Source: Aliivibrio wodanis (GTDB lineage: Bacteria > Pseudomonadota > Gammaproteobacteria > Enterobacterales > Vibrionaceae). From it: a DNA stretch of 64,000 nt. Numbering within the stretch: the first letter of the stretch is position 1; each line of letters starts with the position of its first letter. Where the stretch lies: NCBI GenBank assembly GCA_000953695.1, contig LN554846.1, forward strand, positions 2,232,001 to 2,296,000, written 5' to 3'. Below, one piece after another: positions 54,657-62,850 of this stretch. The translations under genes were made by a program, and so were the position numbers. The notes below the pieces were generated by a model, which did not search any database, was not told where the DNA came from, and saw only the letters and a list, made by a program, of their open reading frames with translations.

Positions 54657-55850
54657 TTACACGTAATTAAATAAAGTAATATCCTTCACTTTACCAAAGG
54701 CTTGTTGAGATGCCTGTAATGCTCGTGTATTTTCATTAAATTCAATGACAGCTTGCGCGTAATCTAAATCTTCAATTGAACTTAATGATTTAGAAATCGT
54801 TAAATCAAAGTCTTGATGCTGCATTTCTTGCTGATCCAGTGTATTTTGTCGTGTACCAACTTCCGCTCGTGCTTGGCTTAAATGAATAAACGCCGCGTGA
54901 AACTCATCCGTCACCTGATGCAACTCTGCAGTACTAGATGCATCTGACACATGATTAAGCGCTAATTCTTGAGCTTTTTTAAATGAATCAAAGATGCTTA
55001 CGGTCTTTTTAGGTTCAAGGGTAATAATATCTCCCTCTTTCAATTGACCTCGGATCTGAATATCAATACCTTCCCATTTAATCCCTTCACTAGGATCAAA
55101 CTCCGCATTTTTTACAACACCACCATCTTGAGATAACTGATAATTGTATTTACCGTTATTACCAGCCTGAAAGCTAATTTCATACGTTGCTGGATCGGTA
55201 TAATTTGTATTTGTTGCCTTTGAAAGTAATAACTCCGACCCTTCCTGTAGTGAATACTGTGGGTCGTAATCACCAAATGGATTTTTTATCTCGGTAAATA
55301 ATTCATTTCCAGCATCATTTACTGCAACTTCTATTGAACCAGATACTTTTAAATTTCGTTGGTAGTCATCACCTGCATACGCAACTGTTCCATCATTCCC
55401 TCGAAAAAATGGTTGCGTTTTTGGCTTTGTACCTGAAAATAAATAGTTACCAGATTCATCTAACATATTAGTTAAATTTAAAAAATTATCTGAGATACCT
55501 TTAATGTCTTGAGCATGTGCATAGCGATCTTCAGGTGCGAGAGAACCATTAATCATCTCCATAACACTACGTTTGGCATCATCCGCAAACTGCTCAGCAT
55601 TGGCTATAGCAACTTCATGACGCTCTAAACGATTACGCGCTAGAACAATCGTATCACTATACTGGCGTAACTCTTCCTTCTTTTGTCCTAGGTTTTGAGC
55701 ATATAAGGCAGCTACGGGGTCGTCTCCTGCCGTTAATAACTTCTTACCTGAAGCGAGTTGCGCACTGTTCTGGTGTACTTTAGCTTCTTGACGAGCAATA
55801 TCATTCTGCACTGATTGGTAATTATGAAAGCTTGAAATACGATTTAACAT
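54657..55850 (-). CDS. flgL: Hook-filament junction protein FlgL (HAP3)
   Basis: A 397-residue protein joining the hook to the filament. The flagellin-like N-terminus (LNRISSFHNYQSVQNDIARQ) and C-terminal helix (DYAQAVIEFNENTRALQASQ) are typical, with LASGKKLLTAGDDPVAA near residue 35. It forms an operon with flgK, 17 bases apart, and ends in a strong bidirectional terminator. Confidence 0.95.
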   Translation of the reverse strand: MLNRISSFHNYQSVQNDIARQEAKVHQNSAQLASGKKLLTAGDDPVAALYAQNLGQKKEELRQYSDTIVLARNRLERHEVAIANAEQFADDAKRSVMEMINGSLAPEDRYAHAQDIKGISDNFLNLTNMLDESGNYLFSGTKPKTQPFFRGNDGTVAYAGDDYQRNLKVSGSIEVAVNDAGNELFTEIKNPFGDYDPQYSLQEGSELLLSKATNTNYTDPATYEISFQAGNNGKYNYQLSQDGGVVKNAEFDPSEGIKWEGIDIQIRGQLKEGDIITLEPKKTVSIFDSFKKAQELALNHVSDASSTAELHQVTDEFHAAFIHLSQARAEVGTRQNTLDQQEMQHQDFDLTISKSLSSIEDLDYAQAVIEFNENTRALQASQQAFGKVKDITLFNYV

Positions 55851-55867
55851 ACTTTATGGCCTCCTAA

Positions 55868-57748
55868 TTACGATAATTGCAAGATTGAATTAAATGTCTC
55901 ATCTGCTGCTTTCATGATTCGAGAAGAAGCCATGTATGCTTGCTGAAACTTCATCATGTTTGCCGCTTCTTCATCTAAGTTCACACCCGCAACTGAAGCT
56001 ACACGGCTTTGTGCTGCTTCATTTTCTACACGAGAAACGTCAGATAAACGTGTTGCTGTTGCTTTTTTCAAACCGATTTCTGTATTTACATTTTCATATA
56101 AATCAATCACGGTTGAACGGCCTTCATCCATCACTTTACGGGTTTGTAAGCCCTGCATTAACAGTAGGTTACCGTTATCACCTTCAGAAGGGACTAGATT
56201 TGCTGCAAACTTATCATTTGCCGCAGCACCACCTGTTAATGTAAATGTTGTACCACTAACAGTTACCGGACCTTGCGGCGGGTAAGTTTGTGGTTCTAAT
56301 AACATTTTTCCTTTCATATCTAAAACAGCAAATTGATTTGCTGCTGGAGAAACAACAACTTGAAATTCTTTTAATGCACCAGATTCTAACACTTTAAATT
56401 TAGCACTGCCTGTTGCAAAAGTTGCTGAACTTGCATAACTTTGTGCTGCAATTTTCTCTGCTTCATTCATTTCTAACTTCATGTCGCCAGCTGCAATACG
56501 GGTAGGACGAAGTAATACACGCTCACCGGCACTTAGTGGTTCACGAATTTCAACTCGCATACCGTCCAAGAAAAAGGTCGATGGGTTACCGGTTGGGTCT
56601 AAACGTTGTACTTCACCTGTAGGTCGGGTCACCGTATATTGGCTACCATCATACTTAAGAGCATAATCACCCGCTTTTAATAGGCTAATATCATCGATAA
56701 ATACACCTACTTCTGCAGAAGAATCTCCTTGAATAATAGCTCGGCTACGAACAGCTTGTTCTGAATTTACATCAGAGAAAATATTTGCACCAATTTGACC
56801 ACGTAGATCAATTGCTTGGCCTTGTAAACGGTTAACTTCACTACTGAATCCTACCGCTACACGTCCAAGCTCATCCATAATTACTGGAATAGTGTTATCA
56901 CGCAATTCAAATAATGCTGACATTTTACCGCCAATACTATCATGCTGAATTGCTTTCATTCCCTTGCCTTCAACCATAGCAAGTCGACGCTGTAATGGGT
57001 CAGGAGAACCTTGAATCATCTTTAATTCACTTGACTGAGTACCAGACACAAGCATGTGCCCACCACCAATTAAGACATTAAATGCATCTTCGTTATCACG
57101 CTTAGTAATGGTAACTTTAGTATACTGAGACAGTTCTTGAATTAACTTATCATGACGATCCATTAGGTCATTGTGCGGACCTGGGGTCTTAACCATCATT
57201 TTATTAATATCTTTTAACTCTAGAGCAATACCATTCATACGCTCTACGGTTAGATCCATCTTTTTATTTACGTCTGAGTTTTGCTGACGTACGTTCTCAT
57301 AAAAGTCATTTAAGCTTTGTGAAACAAGACGAGATTTTTCTAGGACTACTTTACGTGCACCGATTTCGTTAGGGCTGTCGGCAAGAGTTTTTACGGCATC
57401 AAACCAATCATTAATGTTTTCCGGAATACGTTTTGCGCCAATAGACGACATCATATTCGTTAGTACATCAAGATTTGCTTCAGTATCCATAGAGTAATTT
57501 AAGTTAGTCGTAGATAAGTTCAGTTCATTAGTAGCAAACTGATCAAACGAACGTCGCACAGCGGCAACATGCACGCCTGCGCCGAGGTTTGCACCTGACA
57601 CCCAATGAGGCATATTTGTGTCTTGAACAACTGATTGACGACTAAAGCCTTTAGTATTAACGTTATTAATATTATGACTGGTCGTGTTCAGTTGACGCTG
57701 CGCCGTAAGCACACCTTGTGTACCTAGATTTAGCAGATCAAGTCCCAT
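55868..57748 (-). CDS. flgK: Hook-filament junction protein FlgK (HAP1)
   Basis: A 626-residue hook-associated protein. The N-terminus GLDLLNLGTQGVLTAQRQLN and SHNINNVNTKGFSRQSVVQD is the rod/hook/HAP signature, and the C-terminus (GVNLDEEAANMMKFQQAYMA) closes the helical core. The middle is the variable exposed region. A sigma-54 promoter lies 60-75 bases upstream, and flgL follows. Confidence 0.95.
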   Translation of the reverse strand: MGLDLLNLGTQGVLTAQRQLNTTSHNINNVNTKGFSRQSVVQDTNMPHWVSGANLGAGVHVAAVRRSFDQFATNELNLSTTNLNYSMDTEANLDVLTNMMSSIGAKRIPENINDWFDAVKTLADSPNEIGARKVVLEKSRLVSQSLNDFYENVRQQNSDVNKKMDLTVERMNGIALELKDINKMMVKTPGPHNDLMDRHDKLIQELSQYTKVTITKRDNEDAFNVLIGGGHMLVSGTQSSELKMIQGSPDPLQRRLAMVEGKGMKAIQHDSIGGKMSALFELRDNTIPVIMDELGRVAVGFSSEVNRLQGQAIDLRGQIGANIFSDVNSEQAVRSRAIIQGDSSAEVGVFIDDISLLKAGDYALKYDGSQYTVTRPTGEVQRLDPTGNPSTFFLDGMRVEIREPLSAGERVLLRPTRIAAGDMKLEMNEAEKIAAQSYASSATFATGSAKFKVLESGALKEFQVVVSPAANQFAVLDMKGKMLLEPQTYPPQGPVTVSGTTFTLTGGAAANDKFAANLVPSEGDNGNLLLMQGLQTRKVMDEGRSTVIDLYENVNTEIGLKKATATRLSDVSRVENEAAQSRVASVAGVNLDEEAANMMKFQQAYMASSRIMKAADETFNSILQLS

Positions 57749-57807
57749 ATTGCCTCCAAAAAAACTCTATAAATAATGCAGTAAAAATTTCCTAACAAAT
57801 CAAACAA

Positions 57808-57823
57808 AGCAATCGCCATGCCA
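57808..57823 (-). promoter_or_regulatory. Sigma-54 promoter of flgKL
   Basis: Minus-strand TGGCATGGCGATTGCT is an excellent -24/-12 match. The start would be near 57797. Confidence 0.88.
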
Positions 57824-57905
57824 ACTTTTAAGTTATTGTTTTTTCTTCATTTTACATTAAAGAAACTAAATTTATTATTCCATTGCCTCGTATTCATGCC
57901 TTTCT

Positions 57906-57930
57906 TTGCCTCTTTTAATTAAAGCGGCAA
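57906..57930. promoter_or_regulatory. Inverted repeat upstream of flgK, possible enhancer
   Basis: A 25-base near-palindrome with arms TTGCCTCTTT and AAAGCGGCAA around an AT centre, about 85-105 bases upstream of the sigma-54 promoter, a fitting distance for an activator such as FlrC. Confidence 0.45.
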
Positions 57931-57937
57931 TAAAAAC

Positions 57938-57973
57938 AAAAAATCCTGCCTCTTATAACTAAGAGACAGGATT
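57938..57973 (-). terminator. Terminator after flgJ
   Basis: AATCCTGTCTCTT and AAGAGGCAGGATT with one G-U pair and a 6-base loop, followed by T residues on the minus strand. Confidence 0.9.
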
Positions 57974-58002
57974 GAGATAACCTTTATAAAAATGTGTAAA
58001 GA

Positions 58003-59007
58003 CTACTTAAGTAGACCTTCAACTTTCTTCATTACACTAATAACTTTATTGGAATAATTTGGATCAGTTGCATAACCTGCATTGTGAATTTCTTTAATAA
58101 AGTTTTCTGAGTTATTGGTATGTTGTAATGCTCGTTCATAACGTGGGTTCTGGTTTAAAAAACGTACAAAATCACTGAAACTTTCTTCGTAATTATTATA
58201 TGAACGGAATGAAGCATTCTCTGTTACTGCCACATTATCATGATATTCCAGTGTATTTTTAGCAATATTATCCCCTTTCCAACTTCTATCAGCTTTAATA
58301 TTGAAAAGGTTATGACTTGAGTCAACAGAATTCTTAATAACTTTTTGTCCCCAACCAGTTTCAAGTGCAGCTTGAGCAATCAGAACATTAGAATCAACAC
58401 CTAATGCTTTCGCGGCTTTCTCTGCATATGGTTTCATCGTATCAACAAACTGCTGAGGCGATTCAAATTTATCTGATTGAGATATTGATTTCGCTGCTAG
58501 CGCTTTATCTAACTGGGCAATTGCTGATGATTCTGTTTGTGATGCTTGCTTCGCAGCTGAAGCTGATGGATATTGGTAATCAGCAGGTAAACGTAACGTT
58601 TCATCTGTTGCCGCTTTACGCATTGCCATGCGAGCATCTTGTTCTAAATTATTGCCGCTTTGTACCGGAGCTTCTTGATTCATTGAAGCACCAAGTTGAG
58701 CAACTATCATATCAGCTAAACCAAGCGATCCTTTTTTCGACAATTCAGTCGACATTTGATCATCTCGCATTTGCTCAAAGAACTGTTGATTATCACTGCT
58801 CGTCATGTCTGACTTAAATGAATCATTTGCATTACGCATTGATTTAAAAAGCATTTGTGTGAAGATTGATTCAAATTGCTCAGCCGCAGCGCGCAGTGCT
58901 TTATCTTGGCTATCTTGATCGCCATTAACCGCACTTTTACGTAAATTATCTAGGCCGCCTACATCATGAATGAAGCCTACATCTATCATATTTACTGAAT
59001 TATTCAT
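58003..59007 (-). CDS. flgJ: Rod-cap and peptidoglycan hydrolase FlgJ
   Basis: A 334-residue bifunctional protein. The N-terminal rod-scaffold domain (about 30-100, AAEQFESIFTQMLFKSMRNA) caps the growing rod; the C-terminal glucosaminidase domain (about 185-334, VLIAQAALETGWGQKVI, with its catalytic Glu, and SHNLFNIKADRSWKG) opens the cell wall. ATG 59007 is preferred to a GTG two codons upstream. It is transcribed alone, between its own sigma-54 promoter and terminator. Confidence 0.94.
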   Translation of the reverse strand: MNNSVNMIDVGFIHDVGGLDNLRKSAVNGDQDSQDKALRAAAEQFESIFTQMLFKSMRNANDSFKSDMTSSDNQQFFEQMRDDQMSTELSKKGSLGLADMIVAQLGASMNQEAPVQSGNNLEQDARMAMRKAATDETLRLPADYQYPSASAAKQASQTESSAIAQLDKALAAKSISQSDKFESPQQFVDTMKPYAEKAAKALGVDSNVLIAQAALETGWGQKVIKNSVDSSHNLFNIKADRSWKGDNIAKNTLEYHDNVAVTENASFRSYNNYEESFSDFVRFLNQNPRYERALQHTNNSENFIKEIHNAGYATDPNYSNKVISVMKKVEGLLK

Positions 59008-59050
59008 CTTCACACTTTCTCTTTAAATCTACAATCTCTATTCTATCTAC

Positions 59051-59066
59051 AGCAAGTTTAATGCCA
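59051..59066 (-). promoter_or_regulatory. Sigma-54 promoter of flgJ
   Basis: Minus-strand TGGCATTAAACTTGCT fits the consensus. Its first T is also the last T of the preceding terminator. Confidence 0.85.
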
Positions 59067-59093
59067 AAAAAAACGCACCTCCAAAGAAGTGCG
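59066..59093 (-). terminator. Terminator of the flgFGHI operon
   Basis: CGCACTTC, loop TTTG, GAGGTGCG with one G-U pair, followed by eight T residues that run directly into the flgJ promoter. Confidence 0.88.
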
Positions 59094-59127
59094 CCTAAAT
59101 AAGTATTTGAACATTGATAATAGAAAA

Positions 59128-60249
59128 TTAAATAATAATCAACTGGCCTTCAATTGCACCCGCTTGCTTCAAGGCTTGAAGTATTGCCATCAAGTCAGAC
59201 GGTGCTGCACCAACCTCATTTACAGCTCTTACTAAATCATCTAACGTTAAGCCAGGTTCAAATTTAAACATTTTCCCTTGCTCTTCCGTTACTTCAATAT
59301 CAGTATCTGGTGTCACGACAGTTTGACCATTACCAAATGGACCTGGCTGGCTCACTTGCAGGTTTTCTTTAATTGCTACCGTCATGCCGCCGTGTGTAAC
59401 CGCCGCCGATTTTAGCTTAACGTGCTTTCCTACAACAATCGTACCTGTACGTGAGTTAACAATGATTTTCGCAGAGCCATCAGCGGGATTAAAATCTACA
59501 TTTTCAACAGCAGATAAAAAGGCAACTCGTTGGCTGATATCACGCGGAGCACGAACTCTTACAGAAGTAGCGTCAATCGCTGAAGCCATATTTGGGCCTA
59601 AGAAATTATTTACTGCATCCGCCATACGCTGCGCGGTAGTGAAATCTGACTCTAATAAGTTAAAAGTAATAAAGTCACCACGTCCAAATGGTGATGGAAC
59701 TTCACGTTCAACCATTGCACCACCAGAGATACGACCCACTGTTGGGTTATTACCTACTAGCTTTGAACCATCAGCACCTTCAGCACTAAAACCACTGACA
59801 ATTAAGTTACCCTGAGCAATAGCATAAGTTTTACCATCTAAACCTTTTAGAAAAGTCTGGAGTAAGGTACCACCACGTAAGCTTTTTGCCGAACCAACAG
59901 ACGAAACCGTAACATCAACCACTTGGCCTTGTTTTGAAAAGGCTGGCAAAGTTGCTGTGACCATTACTGCCGCCACATTTTTTGTTTTCGGCTTTGTGCC
60001 TGGTGGCAATTGAATACCAAAGTTTTGCAACATAGCATTGAAACTTTGATCGGTAAATGGCGTTGATTCCCCTGTTCCTGGCAGACCAGAAACTAAACCA
60101 TAGCCAATTAATTGGTTACTACGTACACCAGCAACTTCTGACACGTCTTTAATACGTGCAGCTTGTACTGTTGAAATGCTTAAGCATAACCAAGTAAAAA
60201 TTAAGGTAACTAGGTTTTTATTCACGTTAAAACTCCAACGATTCATCAT
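59128..60249 (-). CDS. flgI: Flagellar P-ring protein FlgI
   Basis: A 373-residue periplasmic protein forming the P ring, the bushing in the peptidoglycan layer. The signal peptide ends STVQA (about residue 30) before [20 protein letters not shown], the family's mature start, and the C-terminus [15 protein letters not shown] is diagnostic. It starts 2 bases after flgH and closes the flgFGHI operon. Confidence 0.96.
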   Translation of the reverse strand: MMNRWSFNVNKNLVTLIFTWLCLSISTVQAARIKDVSEVAGVRSNQLIGYGLVSGLPGTGESTPFTDQSFNAMLQNFGIQLPPGTKPKTKNVAAVMVTATLPAFSKQGQVVDVTVSSVGSAKSLRGGTLLQTFLKGLDGKTYAIAQGNLIVSGFSAEGADGSKLVGNNPTVGRISGGAMVEREVPSPFGRGDFITFNLLESDFTTAQRMADAVNNFLGPNMASAIDATSVRVRAPRDISQRVAFLSAVENVDFNPADGSAKIIVNSRTGTIVVGKHVKLKSAAVTHGGMTVAIKENLQVSQPGPFGNGQTVVTPDTDIEVTEEQGKMFKFEPGLTLDDLVRAVNEVGAAPSDLMAILQALKQAGAIEGQLIII

Positions 60250-60251
60250 TA

Positions 60252-61043
60252 TTACAGTGCTACATTAAAGAATCGTGCCAAGAATCCAGGCTCTTGCATA
60301 TCTTGTTGATCTCCAGTACCTGAGTATTGGATACGTGCATTAGAAATTCGTGTCGATGAAATAGTATTATCAAACCCAATATCATCAGGTCGAATAGTGC
60401 CACTTAAACGGATATATTCATCACCTGTATTCAATGTTAGCCATTTCTCACCACGGATCAGTAAGTTACCATTTGCTAATACTTCAACTACTTCAACTGT
60501 AATTGAGCCGCTTAAGCTATTACTTTGATTTGCAGATGTATTACCCGTGAAATTATTATCATTACTTAACTCGTAAGAGAAATTGTAATCACCACCAACT
60601 TGCAGCTCTTGACCACCAACTTGTAATGGATCCATGCTTGAGTCATTTGATTTTGAAAGCTCCGCATCGGCACTTTTTGCCGCTTTAGTATTTTCAGCTA
60701 ACATCACGGTAACAATGTCTCCTAAACCACGAGGCTTGGTGTCATCGTACATATCTTGCGCATGATCAACATTAAACAGTGAACCCGTTGCCGCTGCATA
60801 ATGCTCTGGTTTTTCTTTAGGATGAATAGGTGCCCAAGCGGGGTCTCCTGCTATTGGATCATTACGTCCTCGTAATGTATCAACAATACCAGAGTCTTCT
60901 TCTTTTGCTTTATCACCTTCTACAGCATCTACATTAGTTGTTGCTGAAGTTACTTCACTATCTTGTAGATTTGGGTTTTGAATTAATAATGATTCACAAC
61001 CAGTTAATGTTGTTAAAAGCATCAAACAAAGAAGACGTTTCAT
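60252..61043 (-). CDS. flgH: Flagellar L-ring lipoprotein FlgH
   Basis: A 263-residue outer-membrane lipoprotein of the L ring. The lipobox LTGC places the lipidated Cys at residue 16. A polar, acidic insert (about 20-60) precedes the conserved part ([20 protein letters not shown] and [20 protein letters not shown]). ATG 61043 is preferred to an in-frame GTG four codons upstream because it gives a compact lipoprotein signal. It is just downstream of flgG. Confidence 0.95.
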   Translation of the reverse strand: MKRLLCLMLLTTLTGCESLLIQNPNLQDSEVTSATTNVDAVEGDKAKEEDSGIVDTLRGRNDPIAGDPAWAPIHPKEKPEHYAAATGSLFNVDHAQDMYDDTKPRGLGDIVTVMLAENTKAAKSADAELSKSNDSSMDPLQVGGQELQVGGDYNFSYELSNDNNFTGNTSANQSNSLSGSITVEVVEVLANGNLLIRGEKWLTLNTGDEYIRLSGTIRPDDIGFDNTISSTRISNARIQYSGTGDQQDMQEPGFLARFFNVAL

Positions 61044-61055
61044 CCTAATCACCAA

Positions 61056-61844
61056 TTACAGTTGTTGGTTAACAAAGCTTGCCATCTTATCAACAGCAGA
61101 GATAACTTTTGAGTTCATTTCATAAACACGCTGTGCTTCGATCATGTTTACTAGCTCTTCGGTTACGTTTACGTTTGATGCTTCAAGCATTGATTGACGA
61201 ATTGAACCTAACCCTTCAAGACCAGGAGTTCCCTCTTGAGGATCACCACTTGCTCCTGTTGGTAAATAAAGGTTTTGACCAACAGGCTCTAAACCGCCTG
61301 GATTAATGAAATCAACTGTTGTAATTTGACCAATCACTTGGTTATCTTGTTGACCACGTAGACGAACAGATACTTCACCATCCGTACCTACCGTTACATT
61401 GATTGCATCTTCAGGAACAATAATTTCTGGCTCTAAACGGTAACCAGCACCAGTCGTTACAATTGCGCCTTCATCATTCAGCGTAAATTGACCGTTACGA
61501 GAGTAACCAATGTTGCCATCAGGCATTGTCACTTGGAAAAAGCCTTTACCTTCGATCATCATATCCATGCCGTTCGACGTGGTTTGTGCGTTACCGTTAG
61601 TGAATACTTTTTGTGTCGCAACAACCTTTGAACCAGAACCAAGCATTAAACCTGTTGGTAGCTCAGTATTTTGTGTTGATTGAGCACCGGCTTGGTTTAC
61701 GTTTTGGTAAAACAGATCTTCAAATACGGCACGGCTTTTTTTAAAGCCAACTGTTGAGGCATTCGCCAAGTTGTTTGAGATAGTCGCAATGTTAGTTTGC
61801 TGTGCGTCTAAGCCTGTTTTACTTACCCATAATGCTGGATTCAT
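61056..61844 (-). CDS. flgG: Flagellar distal rod protein FlgG
   Basis: A 262-residue distal-rod protein. The N-terminal NPALWVSKTGLDAQQTNIAT and ANASTVGFKKSRAVFEDLFY and C-terminal LVNMIEAQRVYEMNSKVISA are the rod/hook signatures. The FlgG-specific insert just after the first domain (YQNVNQAGAQ) is present. It is in the flgFGHI operon, 54 bases after flgF. Confidence 0.96.
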   Translation of the reverse strand: MNPALWVSKTGLDAQQTNIATISNNLANASTVGFKKSRAVFEDLFYQNVNQAGAQSTQNTELPTGLMLGSGSKVVATQKVFTNGNAQTTSNGMDMMIEGKGFFQVTMPDGNIGYSRNGQFTLNDEGAIVTTGAGYRLEPEIIVPEDAINVTVGTDGEVSVRLRGQQDNQVIGQITTVDFINPGGLEPVGQNLYLPTGASGDPQEGTPGLEGLGSIRQSMLEASNVNVTEELVNMIEAQRVYEMNSKVISAVDKMASFVNQQL

Positions 61845-61898
61845 TGTGTATTCCTCTAAATTCTTTAATGTATTAAGTTAATCAAGTTAATTGTTCAA

Positions 61899-62648
61899 TT
61901 AACCCATACGTAATAATGAGTCTGAAGCCTTATCCATCTCTTCAGCGGTACTCATCATCTTGACTTGCATTTCAAACTGACGTTGCAAATCAATTAAATT
62001 GGTCATTTCACCTACGGCATTAACGTTACTGCCTTCTAATGCGCCTTTTAGTACGGTTACACCCGCATCTGCTTGGAATGCATTATTAGGATTTTTCGAA
62101 CGGAACAAACCATTCGTGTCTTTAAATAAATCGCGATTATCGGTACGAACTAATTTAATGCGGTCAACTTCTGCCATTGCTTCGGCTGGAGCACCTTGCT
62201 CAAGAACAGAGATAGTACCGTCCTTTGCAATTTGAATTTTTGAAATTGGAAGTGGTAAAGTGATTGGCGCGTCATTTTCGCCTAATACTAGGTGACCACT
62301 GCCATTCATCAATAAACCTGTCTCATCAATTTTTAGATTACCGGCACGAGTCAAGCCTTCACGACCTGTATTATCCATAACTGAAATCCAACCATCACCT
62401 TCGATAGTTAAATCTAAATCACGACCAGTCGTAATTACCGAACCTTGAGAAAAGCTACTTCCTGGACGCTCTGTCATATTAAACACACGAGTCGGCAAAC
62501 CTTCACCATACGCTTGCATTGAACGCGCTTGCTCTAAATCGGCACGAAAACCTGTTGTGCTTACGTTAGCAAGGTTGTTTGAACGCAGCTGCATAGCTTG
62601 CATGTTTTGCTTTGCGCCACTCATGGCTAAAAATAATGCGCGATCCAT
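61899..62648 (-). CDS. flgF: Flagellar proximal rod protein FlgF
   Basis: A 249-residue rod protein (DRALFLAMSGAKQNMQAMQL; LANVSTTGFRADLEQARSMQ; C-terminal TNLIDLQRQFEMQVKMMSTA). ATG 62648 with GGAGTTC upstream is right: the longer frame to 62693 would begin inside the sigma-54 promoter at 62682-62697. It heads the flgFGHI operon. Confidence 0.95.
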   Translation of the reverse strand: MDRALFLAMSGAKQNMQAMQLRSNNLANVSTTGFRADLEQARSMQAYGEGLPTRVFNMTERPGSSFSQGSVITTGRDLDLTIEGDGWISVMDNTGREGLTRAGNLKIDETGLLMNGSGHLVLGENDAPITLPLPISKIQIAKDGTISVLEQGAPAEAMAEVDRIKLVRTDNRDLFKDTNGLFRSKNPNNAFQADAGVTVLKGALEGSNVNAVGEMTNLIDLQRQFEMQVKMMSTAEEMDKASDSLLRMG

Positions 62649-62681
62649 AATGAACTCCAATAATCTATCTGAAGTTATAAA

Positions 62682-62697
62682 AGCAATGACCATGCCA
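62682..62697 (-). promoter_or_regulatory. Sigma-54 promoter of flgFGHI
   Basis: Minus-strand TGGCATGGTCATTGCT, an excellent -24/-12 match. A GGGGCAATAAA word lies about 85 bases upstream (62780-62790), like that at flgK. Confidence 0.87.
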
Positions 62698-62797
62698 ACT
62701 TTTATTTTAGTTTATTATCAATAAGTTAGGCAAAACGTAACACTAGTTAGCAATAAAAATAGAAGGGGATAAAAAAGAAGGGGCAATAAATCTGGGT

Positions 62798-62828
62798 AAA
62801 AAATTGCCGTCAATGCCGACGGCAATTT
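62798..62828 (-). terminator. Terminator after flgE
   Basis: AAATTGCCGTC and GACGGCAATTT, an 11-bp perfect stem with a 6-base loop, followed by T residues on the minus strand. Confidence 0.92.
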
Positions 62829-62850
62829 TATAAAGAAGACATTGTTAAGA

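Noticed and set aside
58404-58817. A 137-codon plus-strand frame opposite flgJ
   Set aside because: Opposite a well-identified gene, with no ribosome site or domain; treated as a shadow.
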